A DNA stretch of 64,000 nucleotides, taken from positions 928,501 to 992,500 of the forward strand of contig JAMJFZ010001133.1 in NCBI GenBank assembly GCA_026225945.1, given 5' to 3'. Position 1 is the first letter of the stretch; the number at the start of each line of letters is the position of its first letter. The notes beneath the pieces were generated by a model. That model worked only from the letters and a program-made list of their open reading frames with translations, did not search any database and was not told the DNA's origin. Of the stretch, positions 54,927-64,000 are shown one piece after another. Position numbers and translations under genes: made by a program. The stretch is from Cricetomys ansorgei. Its lineage: Eukaryota > Chordata > Mammalia > Rodentia > Nesomyidae.

Positions 54927-54938
54927 GACTGACTGACT
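54869..54938. repeat. (TG)n(TCTG)n compound microsatellite
   Basis: A TG run of about 28 bp passes into about ten TCTG units, ending in a few GACT units. Confidence 0.96.
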
Positions 54939-55074
54939 TGGCAAGGAAAGCACTGAGAATGATGATCTCCTTTGTAGGCAGGTCAGTTGAGCTTCAGCTA
55001 AGTCACAGGGTAAAGTAAAGGTCAGAGATAAAATTGGCATGTAAGATGAGGGAGCCAAGGTGAGAGATTGCATT

Positions 55075-55076
<2 letters not shown>

Positions 55077-55119
<43 letters not shown>

Positions 55120-55152
55120 GTGTGTGTATGTGTGTGTGTGTGTGTGTGTGTG
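55077..55152. repeat. (TC)n(TG)n compound microsatellite
   Basis: About 40 bp of TC followed by about 30 bp of TG with one A. Confidence 0.97.
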
Positions 55153-55425
55153 CTCATAACTCTTGCATATGCATACATGTGCAGAGGCCAGAGTAAAATC
55201 TTTTTTATCAGTCATAAGTGCCCTCCAATTTTATCTATTTACTATTTCTGTTTTTGACAGTCTCATCAAACAAGGTAGCCTGCCTACCTGTTCTTGCCAC
55301 TCATGTGCTGGGATAGCCTGCACATGCCATCACAAACCGCTTTTTTTTATATGAGATCTGGGGATTGAACTCAAGTCCTCCTGCTTGCAAGGCAAGTGCT
55401 TCGCAGACTAGCCATCTCCCAAGTC
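55130..55425 (-). mobile_element. B4 SINE
   Basis: GTGCAGAGGCCAGAGTAAAA, ATGTGCTGGGATAGCCTGCA, CATGCCATCACAAACC, GGGGATTGAACTCAAGTCCT, GCTTGCAAGGCAAGTGCTTC and TAGCCATCTCCCAAG match B4 in reverse complement. The TC/TG repeat lies at its 3' side. Confidence 0.8.
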
Positions 55426-56734
55426 TGTATTCACTTGTGTGTGACAGAAACTAACAGAAAGCTAAGGGCGGGGATTAAGTGGCATCCAGGTAATCTGAGG
55501 GTTGATTGTTTTACAGTTTTCCCCTTCTCTAGCCTTACCTATAACTGCTGGTTTTTGTGCACACGTACACGGTGACATGACTGCATGGAAGTCTGAAGCA
55601 GAAAGCAAAGGATTTTCTAAGCAAGGTCTTCTCACTAGGGTCTTCATTAGTGAAAACCTCAGACTCAGAGGCTGAACTTTGGAAATGTTTTCCTGAAAAA
55701 TGCTCAGTATTGTCACTTAGTGCTGCCCAGCTCATTCATCAAGCGTCTCTGAGACATTTAATATACAAAAATGGGCTTTGCTTATCTTTCAGTATTTTTG
55801 TTATTACAAAGATATTGTGCCTATCATTAATCCCGCTAACAGTAGCGGGATGCGGTGTCATCGGTTTTTTGGCACGATTAACAGGTTTATACTTTTCTTG
55901 ATTCTTTGTTTTCATGTACTAGTCTTTTTACATTTTATCCTTTTCTGTATACAAAGCCGGACATTGTCTTTGTCCTAACCCACAGAGGATCGAGAGTTGT
56001 AAGCCCTAAATTTCATATTGAATTTTAGAATTTTGACATATGTATCTGGAGGTGACTTAACTATCCCGCATTCAACGTTTTTTTTTTGTTTTTTTTCAGT
56101 TGAGCCTCTCACAAAACTCGGCTCCTTCTACCTGTTTCTCATCATATACTCTTATCATGAACCAGTCATGTTTTCTATCATATAACAAAAACCCATGATC
56201 CCTGCTCTGCACATCTGGGGCCACTGGAGTAGCTTTCACTTGACCTTAGCATTCCACCGCACACTTTCTAAGCGCCCATCCCCACTGAATTCAGCAGGAT
56301 TTTGAACCTTGGTTTTACACTTCCTTCACTTTTCAATGTTTGTAGGTTCACCAGATATGAGAAATGTTCCCAGATAAGCATTTTAGAGGCACGGCCAGTA
56401 TAATATTGCACACTATGTGTAAGTGGTTTAGGATGCTTTTATATGCTAGAGATGTGATTCATTAGTACTGGATTTCATTTGCTTCCCCTGCTGGGAACCT
56501 CGCTCTCCCACTCTCTCCCTGGAGAACCCTCACTTCACGTCCCTGCTGTTCTGGGTGGGGCTGCAGTAAGACCCCTGTGCTGTGTGGACACACTTTCTCA
56601 TGTGTGTTCGTGACTCAGTGCTTTCAATTTAGCCCCACCACGCAGCAAGTGACATGCCTGGATGCCACCCAGCTTTCTCAATGATGTGAGTCACAGCATC
56701 CTTTATATTTATTTAAAATGTTATTTTTTTCTTT
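55426..56734. other. Unclassified DNA with CpG hairpin
   Basis: No recognised repeat. A perfect 8-bp inverted repeat TCCCGCTA / TAGCGGGA with a 4-nt loop (ACAG) lies at 55831-55850, followed by more CpGs (ATGCGGTG, CATCGG, GGCACG). Confidence 0.4.
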
Positions 56735-56925
56735 TAAAACTTGTATTTATTTTGTGTGGGTGGGTGGGTGCATTAGTGTACTTGCTACAGTGCATTTGTG
56801 GCGGTTACAGGACAACTTCCAGGAAGAGGTTCCCTCTTTTCACAAAGTAGGTCCTGAGGATCAAACAAACTCAGCTTGGCAATGTGGTAACAAACCCTTC
56901 AGTTGCTGAGCCACCTCACTGGCCT
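56735..56925 (-). mobile_element. B3-class SINE
   Basis: TTGTATTTATTTTGTGTGGG, TACAGGACAACTTCCAGGAA, GTAGGTCCTGAGGATCAAAC and TGCTGAGCCACCTCACTGGC give a diverged B3 in reverse complement. Confidence 0.8.
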
Positions 56926-57414
56926 CAACAGCCTCTGGATAACTAAGACGTACTGAATATTTAAGGACTTGCAAAACATGTAACTCATAATTGCTGTTTC
57001 TTCTCACATTTGCATTCTCATGAGTTTACTGATGAGCAGTGGACAGTTGCAAGGCTTTATTTATTTTTCCTGTTTGGATAATAGTTCAATGTTCTTAGTT
57101 TCCATACAAAGAACTGGGTTCTACTGTGACACTTTTATTTGTGCACCGTTAGAATTTGCTCCTACTTGTCTCTCTTGCGTTGCTCTCCCTACCACCCTTT
57201 TTATTCCCAACCTAGTTCTTACTTCTGCTTTCATATCTTATCTGTAGGAATCCATTCTTAAGAGCAGGCTGGGATTTTTAATGAGGAGGAAGCAGACTTT
57301 TAACCTGCATTATACTCTGTATGCGTCAGAGTCTCATAAAATCCATCCCTCTAATTTACATTTCTGAAACACAAACTTCCAGTCCCTCCTTCTTACATTT
57401 ATTACTTAAGCAGT
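56926..57414. other. Unclassified DNA
   Basis: Nothing recognised. Confidence 0.45.
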
Positions 57415-57505
57415 TTGTGCTGTGGCTGGAGTGTGAACTGTCCCACAGGCTCATGGAATTTCAACAGTCGGTCTTTACCTGGTGCTGTTTTAGAAGGTTG
57501 TAGAA
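57415..57505 (+). mobile_element. MT-type LTR, 5' part
   Basis: TGTGGCTGGAGTGTGAACTG, CCACAGGCTCATGGAATTTC and CTGGTGCTGTTTTAGAAGGT match the start of an MT LTR. It breaks at 57505 where URR1 inserts. Confidence 0.78.
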
Positions 57506-57729
57506 CAGAGCCGGTCTCAGTCTATGAGTCATGACCCCTTTAGGGGTCAAATGACCCTTTCACAGGGTCACCTGAAACCATCTGCATATGAGATGTTCAC
57601 ATTATGGTTCATAACAGTAGCAAAATTACAATTAGGACATAGCAACAAAAATCATTTTAGGACGGGGGTCACCACAACATAAAGAACTGTATTAAAGGGT
57701 CGCAGGGATAGGAAGGTTGAGAACCACTG
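57506..57729 (+). mobile_element. URR1-type hAT-Charlie element
   Basis: A 224-bp non-autonomous DNA transposon running from CAGAGCCGGTCTCAG to GTTGAGAACCACTG, with inner words ATGACCCCTTTAGGGGTCAA, TTCATAACAGTAGCAAAATT and GGACGGGGGTCACCACAACA. It matches rodent URR1 as I know it. Flanking 8-bp target duplications TTGTAGAA (57498-57505) and TCGTAGAA (57730-57737) differ by one base, as expected for the hAT family. No transposase is encoded. Confidence 0.95.
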
Positions 57730-57940
57730 TCGTAGAACCTTAAGGAGGTGGATCTTCCCTGGAGGAAGCCAGTCCAGAGAATCAGGCTGCTTCCTGAGTG
57801 TAGATGCCATGTGACCAGATGTCTCCCACTCTTGCCTCCGCGCTTCTCCCACCTGGATGGACGGCATCTTCTCACACTCCGAGCAAAGTAAACTCTTCTT
57901 CCCTTGAGTTACTTTTGTCAGGTATTTGTTGAGAGCATGG
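57730..57940 (+). mobile_element. MT-type LTR, 3' part
   Basis: Beginning with the second target duplication, it reads GAACCTTAAGGAGGTGGATC, TTCCCTGGAGGAAGCCAG, TGCTTCCTGAGTGTAGATGC, ATGGACGGCATCTTCTCAC and AAGTAAACTCTTCTTCCCTT, ending with the usual 'ttgtcaggtattt'. It is the rest of the LTR begun at 57415. Confidence 0.87.
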
Positions 57941-59104
57941 GGAAAAGCTTTTCCCTGCCAGTGACTTTTCTGCTGCCAACAGGTTGAGACTTAGAGACTG
58001 AGTACACGTACTCTTCATGACGATGCACCCCTCCCCCAAATACCTTAGTCTTCTGGTCAAACTGTTGCATAAAGTCTCATAGATAAGGGTTCTTATCAGA
58101 GAGATGGAGAAGTTACAACCTCTCTGAATTTGGGACAGGAAGACCATATCTGGTCGTGGTTGTAGGAACATATCCAAACTCCCACACATAACCCATTCCT
58201 TCATCCACAGGCGACCAGCAACCGAGCCAGAGACGTCACCAACTGTGCCTGGTCAGGGGTGGCTTTCTAGACTCCTGCATGTAGATAAGCACTCTTAGGG
58301 CAAGAAGGACAGTAGGGTCCGGAGGGAGAAATGCAACAGAGACAAATGAGGAAATCCAGATAAGGAAAAAGCAGATGAAGGAGAGACCAAACCAAGGAGA
58401 AAGAAGACTAGAATTACAAAATGTTTCTGAAAACAAAATCGATGAGAATTTTTGATAACTTAAAAATACTATAAATTTAATGTTCTTATTTTCTGGGATT
58501 AATAAAATATTATTCAGTCTTTTATAAGCATTTATTTGTAGACCAATGGAAAAATACACACACACACACACACACAATATTTTATATTCTACTGAATTAA
58601 TAGTACAAGATAGAAAAACATGCACACACTTTGGGAGGTAAAGGTCTTTTTGATTTACAGATCCACAAATATTTAAGCAGACATTGATAGAAAGTTTATA
58701 GCTTCCATCTTAAAGTTTCAGCCTGAGTTAAACATTAAAACAGAAGCACAGGACTCACCAGCACAGATAGCCGGTTCCAGTGGGCATGGGATTCTTTGAG
58801 ATAAAATAGATGACTCATCAGCACAAAAGTCTAACAAATCAGGCTCTCCATCACTGCTCATGCCACTGAGATGAGGGGTCTACAGACCCTCAGTCCATCT
58901 GGATAGGTAGATAGAGGGTCAAACTAAGGTTCAAAGAGAAGCCAGCAGCTGCCACCAGTGGGAACTCAGTCACCATCAGTCCCTCCCTGCACTGCAGCAG
59001 GTAAGAGTCTGACCTGAGACTCTAGGACTGGGCTCACCCTCAGGTCCCAGAAGACCCCTGGGGAAGGATAGACTGTGAGCTCTGTAGAGTGAACAGGGTC
59101 AGCA
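57941..59104. other. Unclassified DNA
   Basis: A (CA)n of about 20 bp at 58556-58577, otherwise nothing recognised. Frames of 110 and 129 codons on minus (57872-58204, 58236-58625) show no family. Confidence 0.4.
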
Positions 59105-59325
59105 GGTGAGGTCTAGAGCTGTTGGAGCTCCTGTGCAGACCAGGAAAGGAACACACCCTGTGGGCTACCATTCCCAGCACCAATGTCAGGTGCTCACAAC
59201 CACTGATAACCCCAGGGATCTGACATGTCTTCGGGCCTACATGGGCACTGTGTATATACTACACACACAGCTAAAAACAACACAGATGCAGACATAGTTA
59301 AAAGTAATACAAATAAATCTTAAAG
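59105..59325 (+). mobile_element. B2/B3-class SINE
   Basis: CCATTCCCAGCACCAATGTC, AGGTGCTCACAACCACTGAT, AACCCCAGGGATCTGACATG, GGCCTACATGGGCACTGTGT and an A-rich end AATAAATCTTAAAGG are in B2-class order on plus. The head is badly diverged. Confidence 0.8.
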
Positions 59326-60454
59326 GAAACCCAATTTGCATTTTGTATGTAATTAATACTGTATTATTGTTCTTAGAAGGTGATTAATTCAGCTAAGTTA
59401 TTTCCAAAGAAGTTAACCTCTTTTGATGAATAAATGTAAGATTATCTTTAAAAATTACTCATTTTTAGAAAGAAACACAAAGCCAATCATATGACATTGA
59501 AAGCCACCATTTGATAAGTTGCTAAACTATAGGCATAAATATTTTTGAGGATCTACTAAACAATTGTATTTTTAAAAATCTGTTCAGTGTGGGTACTAAA
59601 CTATAAAAAAGTGAACTGAATTATTTTTTTTCCGAATAGGCTCATTTTTCTTCACAAGTCTGAGGGGATGGAGCAGCTATGCTGTTAAGTTTTTTCAGTG
59701 AGAAAAGTAAAAATTAACAGGGCGCTCTCTTAGTGCTCTGTTATAGCAAATAAAATCATCAGCCACATACCGAAGTTTTTTCTTTATGTTTTATCTATTA
59801 TTTGTTTATATATATTCCACACATCTGTTGAGTGTAGGAATAGTAGAGAAATCAAAAGTACAGCCATCAACTCACTTTTTAATTCTACGTTTACAAAATA
59901 TTTTGTTCTGAAACCAATACAAATTAGATGTGTTACTTAAGATTCTCTAGTCTGCAATTTGTAGAAAGTAGACACGAAGTAAAATAAGATTAATTGCTGG
60001 TCTAAATATGTGAATAGTTGGTATCAATAACTTCATTTCCCAAACTCTTTCTGTCTAGGTACTCGCTGGAGTAAAATGTTAAATATTATTTAATACCGTG
60101 ATTAGCACGAGTTGATTTATTTTTATAGATGTTGTTATAGTTAGCAAGATAAAAATACAGATTCATCCAAAAGTTGCATTGATTTTTATTTTCATGTAAG
60201 AGTGTAGTGTTAAACTTATTGTGTAATTGTGAATAAAATTAACATATGTTTTTAATCTATAGGATGTTAAAGCCTGATTGCTGTTGCTCATGGGGAGCCT
60301 TACATTGTTAAGGAAGATAGTAAGTACAGCCACAGGTTTTTCAAGAGAATGGCCACAAAGTGCAAACAACTGAGAACTTAGTAAGACTCTGCCCTGATAA
60401 TGGAGGGCTGCTGAGAAATTCAGAGAAGCATGCAATAAGGGTATTAGTAAGTGT
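59326..60454. other. AT-rich block free of recognisable repeats
   Basis: About 1.1 kb of very AT-rich sequence without any SINE, LTR or L1 I can identify. It contains a small G+C patch with CpGs at 59715-59790. No coding frame stands out. Confidence 0.4.
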
Positions 60455-60620
60455 GCACTGTCCTAGTTGGCTTTCTATTGTTGTGCCGAAACAACATGAC
60501 CAAAAGCAACTTGGTAAAGAAAGTCTTTTTTTTTCTTTCAGATTACAGCCTCTATTCATCATGAAAGGAAGTTAGAGCAGAAACTCAAGGCAGCTGGTGT
60601 GAAGGCCTGAAGAAAGGACC
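60455..60620 (-). mobile_element. Rodent LTR fragment
   Basis: TCCTAGTTGGCTTTCTATTG followed by TGTGCCGAAACAACATGACC, AAAAGCAACTTGGTAAAGAA and GAAAGGAAGTTAGAGCAG match the 3' end of the LTR family seen at 30712, in reverse complement. Confidence 0.75.
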
Positions 60621-60696
60621 CAGGGTCCTAAGCTGGTATTGAAGGGCTGCTGTTATCCATTTCACTTTGCCTGATGACATCTGTGGTGAGTCTGCG

Positions 60697-60732
60697 TCGC
60701 TGCCACACTGGATTTCGCTGCCACACTGGATT
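60697..60732. repeat. Exact 18-bp tandem duplication
   Basis: TCGCTGCCACACTGGATT occurs twice, back to back, with no mismatch (60697-60714 and 60715-60732). It lies in a G+C-richer block of unknown origin. Confidence 0.95.
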
Positions 60733-61699
60733 GTTGGTTAGAGACGCCATCACATCTTACCCAGGTGATTTGTTATCTCTAAGTGGGAGAAATGCTGGGG
60801 CCTGGAGACAGAGAGGCACTGGGGCCAAGAGGATTTGGTGCTTCAGAGGCATTTAGACCTGAGTTGCAAGGAGTGTCTTTCTCTGCTATCGTTACATTTA
60901 TATCATGAAGCTTCTGGATATGCTGTGCTGAGAGTTTGGGCGCTGTCACAAAACCACATGGAACCATTTGGACTCAGTGAGCCAGGGCGTGGCTAAATTT
61001 AGTTCCTTCTTTTCAGTTTATTTTTTCTTCCCCTCTCTCTTCTTTAAAGATACCTCTAAGATAGAAAGAGAAAGATTTTTGATTTATTTAATATAATGAA
61101 TCAAAAAGGCAAGAATCAAATGTAGGCATTTTTTTTTCTTTTTGTTTAGGATAGATACATTATTTACTGTGTGTCTTTTTTTCCTTTTTAAATGTCTTTA
61201 TCATTTCCTTTCTCTAGTCTTTACCATATTTTCTTTCTCTTTAATGACCCATTCTTTCTGTGTTCCCTGCATTTAATTTAAAAAGGGGAAAGATGTGAGC
61301 CATTCCCAGGTCACCGAGTGAGTGAAAGTGACCCCTGGGCGGGAGACACCTGCTTCTGAGGCATTGGTTAGAAGGCAGAGTTTGGGCTACTTAGCATCCA
61401 CCAAGCATCAAAGTGTCTAGGAACTTTGCTATTTGTTTTATAATGTGTTTTAAATCGCATAATATAATATTACTGGCCTAGAAACTAAGTTGTAGTTTGG
61501 TTAACCTAACCCATTCCTCACCTCTGTCCTCATCCCAGTCAAACATTTAACTCCCAGGATGCCTTCTCCCTGCTCTTTCTTCTCACATCTTTCTTTTGTC
61601 TCCTTCTATTATATTTTCTACTCATATTTTAGAATTATAGGTTCTTATGGAGTTTTTTTTTATGGACATTTCATGTTGACTAAGCTTTCCCCTTCTCTC
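60733..61699. other. Unclassified DNA
   Basis: No recognised family. T/C-rich patches at 61010-61050 and 61120-61270. It may contain an older upstream part of the L1 that follows, without firm match. Confidence 0.4.
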
Positions 61700-63095
61700 T
61701 GGTCTCCCCATTCCACCACACCATAGCCCGTTTGAACATTTCTGCCTCTAGTATTCCCATACTTGGATGTATGAAGACGCACCTTGCATGGGTGAACAAT
61801 GTTGTCCCTAGAAGACATTGGTTATTATAAGAAAATTTCAGTGCCAGACCTGGGACATTTCCGTATGGGTTATTGATGGGTTATTGATTAGGGATCCTGG
61901 AGACACACAAAACAGTATAGGGTATTATCATTTCTATTAATTGCCCACCATAAGTAGATGGTAAGACCACTGCTGAAGACACAATACTCTTTGGTTACAG
62001 AACATACAGAAATGAGTCTTGGACTGACCAGGAAATTCTATCGCTATTGGCTAGCTTCCATGGTGCTGGAAAGTACTATGTAGCTAAAGGAGAAAAAACC
62101 ATCAATAGTTTTAGCTATCACCGGATCCTTCATGCTACAGTATCAACCTCTCACGTGAGACATGCACATTGGAACAATAGTGGCATGACTGTTTATGGGG
62201 TAACCACTTATTTCTTGATTCAATTTGAGGTCTGCTTCACAGAAGGAAATAATGCATGGTTGTATAAACAGGTCAGAACCTATGGATGGGGATGTTAGAG
62301 GCCTCAGGAACCTGGTTTTATTTTTCTAAATAGCTTTCTAAATATCTATGTTTATACCCACAGATTTCAACTTTACTCAGGGAAACCCCTTATTGCAGTG
62401 AAAGTGGTCAGTGCAGAGATTCTTAACCCTTTGAGGTGTTGAGAATAAGCAACTGTGAGGAAGAGGAGAGAAAGAGAGATGGAGGAGAGAAAGAATGAGA
62501 AAATGAGAGAGAGAGGAAAGGATGAGAGAGGGGGCTCTGAATGAGCATCTATATCAAATGCCTCCACATGGATCTGGGAATGTAGTGGAAGAGAAGATGG
62601 AGAGAATATGAGCCAGAGGATGTGGCGGAGTGCTGTGGATGCTGTTCTCTGTATATGACATGCCTGTCATGTTTTTGAACTCACACAAGAGCTGTGTTAA
62701 CTTACACAAAGCATGCACAAGACCAAGCAAGCTAACAATTACAGCATGAATGGAAAGGGATCCCATGAGGACTCTTTCCTAGCTGAGGAGCTATTGACAG
62801 TCCATGGCTGTAGGGGGAGAGAGAGTCACTTTTCTTTGGGGAATGGATACTGGCAGGTTTTCTTTGCCCCGATGTATTGCCCCACACCCATGCACATATG
62901 GACAGCACTAGTTTGAACTCATGGAAGTTATAAATAAGAAAAAGAGAACGGAGAGCTAAGAGGGGGTTATATTGGAAGACACAATGTGGGAGTTGGTGGG
63001 AGAAATTTGAGGATGGATTTGATCAATTACACTGTATACATGTATAAAATTTTTCCAAAAATTGAGTACACAAAAATATTTTTAAAAATAGTACA
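61700..63095 (+). mobile_element. L1 3'UTR, plus strand, about 1.4 kb
   Basis: Runs through TGCCCACCATAAGTAGATGG, GAGTCTTGGACTGACCAGGA, GCTAGCTTCCATGGTGCTGG, ACAATAGTGGCATGACTGTT, CAATTTGAGGTCTGCTTCAC, CACAAGACCAAGCAAGCTAA, TAGCTGAGGAGCTATTGACA, GGGGAGAGAGAGTCACTTTT and TTTGATCAATTACACTGTAT, to an A-rich end. This is nearly the whole 3'UTR of an old rodent L1, with no ORF2 attached. It is the plus-strand counterpart of the minus fragments at 23701, 27180 and 34575. A GA-rich patch at 62455-62535 is local expansion. Confidence 0.92.
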
Positions 63096-64000
63096 ATTTC
63101 ATCAATGTCTTTTGAAGTACCATTTCTGATAGCTAAATTATAAAAACAATCCAGATACCCCTCAACAGAGGAAACACCTTCTTTTCCCTCACATGCTTCT
63201 GAGACTTTTGCTCTGACTGTTGTTTGCAGTGTCAGCAGGCGTTAAGATGATACAGAGAGTAAGAGAAACTTCTACACAGCATTCAGCCAGCTTCTATACT
63301 GGGAGTCCTTACTGTTCCAACTGACAGGTTCTCTAAGCTTGCGAAGAGTTAATTGCTCATGAAATTCTCCTCTGTATTAGGAAAAATGCAACATATTCCC
63401 TTTTGTTATTGTTGGGAACAGGCCGAAGCAGATTCCAAGCAGGATAACAAAAGCATGGCTGTTTGTTTCAGAACTCAGCTTCATTCAACAGCTATTACAG
63501 AGGACAGTGTTTGGAAGCCCGTGGTTAATATCTGGAAGACAATGATGGTCCACTCTGAAATTCCACGTGAAAGTCTCAGATTTCTCATTTGATTATTGGT
63601 TTCAAAGCATAGGGATGGCCAGCCAGATAGGCAAACAAGAATCCATTTTTATTCTCATGGTTTCATTTGAAAGGACTCTTCACATACAGGAAAAAATGGA
63701 TGCCATGAGTTTGTGAGCTCTGATGTCATGGCAGGTCATTAGCTACGTGCACTAACTGCTGAATACCCTGCGGTCAGCCCAGGAATCTGCAGGATTCTTG
63801 GTTTCCTGACTGCCCTGGGCTTCAGTGGCAATACTTCCTCAGTGTTTGTATTTCTTCAACATACATTTTTTCCATGTAACTCAGCATCCAAGTCTCACAC
63901 CTAAAGGGTCAATCCCTCACTATATGTAGTTTAAGTAAAATTCCACATCTCCTTCCACACTGGTCCCTGTACCATAGGCACACATATCCTATTTGGTACT
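63096..64000. other. Unclassified DNA
   Basis: No recognised repeat or gene to the window end. A 79-codon frame at 63353-63592 (+) shows no family. Confidence 0.45.

Noticed and set aside
1..64000. CRISPR arrays, bacterial operons or phage genes
   Set aside because: No regularly spaced palindromic repeats with unique spacers. Repeat content, codon desert and CpG depletion are those of a mammalian nuclear genome.
1..64000. tRNA, 5S, U6 or other small RNA genes
   Set aside because: I looked for their conserved boxes by eye and found only tRNA-derived SINE heads with decayed A and B boxes. A covariance search would be decisive.

Overview
The window looks like a piece of rodent nuclear genome, most likely a muroid (mouse, rat, hamster or vole relatives). 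It is AT-rich with CpG strongly depleted. It carries muroid SINEs (B1, B2/B3, B4, ID-like), MT/MaLR-type LTRs, old rodent L1 3' untranslated sequence, a URR1-type hAT element and many long (CA)n, (TG)n and purine microsatellites. The SINE mix and the age of the L1 copies do not let me choose between murids and cricetids. There is no bacterial-style coding density. No ORF matches a protein I recognise, and the longer ORFs are of a length expected by chance at this base composition. I therefore read the window as intergenic or deep-intronic DNA (a gene desert) with no confidently supported gene, rRNA or tRNA.

Layout. 1-4.4 kb: microsatellites, a B2-class SINE, a CTGA-rich satellite-like block (2.7-3.2 kb), then an AT-rich stretch with an unusually CpG-rich island (3.9-4.35 kb) that looks like a conserved regulatory element. 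4.4-9.3 kb: mostly unclassified DNA with a TG and a TTCC microsatellite. 9.3-10.2 kb: an MT-type LTR split by a 567-bp solo LTR. 10.3-11.4 kb: a SINE cluster. 13.5-15.3 kb: three old MaLR-like LTR fragments and an L1 fragment. 17.3-17.7 kb: B1 inside B4. 18.3-21.2 kb: an LTR plus internal sequence and a second LTR start, broken up by several SINEs, then another LTR. 22.3-22.6 kb: a TATA box, ATG and splice donor in register, the best candidate for an overlooked transcribed first exon. 23.7-28.2 kb: three L1 3'-end fragments in both orientations, with a TA-rich hairpin tract and a CpG-rich hairpin near 26.26 kb. 28.4-30.1 kb: LTRs, one carrying a SINE with a clear target duplication. 30.7-41.1 kb: scattered LTRs, L1, SINEs, a 30-bp minisatellite and a long (GGGAA)n expansion inside an LTR. 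41.4-45.4 kb: a run of B4/B2 SINEs. 46.4-46.7 kb: a small ORF with a signal-peptide-like start. 48.9-55.4 kb: LTR, L1, SINE and microsatellite mix, with a strong inverted repeat at 49.84 kb and a second possible regulatory island at 52.1-52.4 kb. 57.4-57.9 kb: an MT LTR split by a URR1 hAT element with its 8-bp target duplication. 61.7-63.1 kb: the longest L1 fragment, 3'UTR only.

I saw no coordinated gene system. What can be read is a layered record of retrotransposon insertions, plus a few non-repeat islands whose retained CpGs or structure suggest selection. Family names for repeats come from my memory of rodent consensus sequences and were not checked by any search. Edges are approximate unless a target duplication or terminal inverted repeat is cited.
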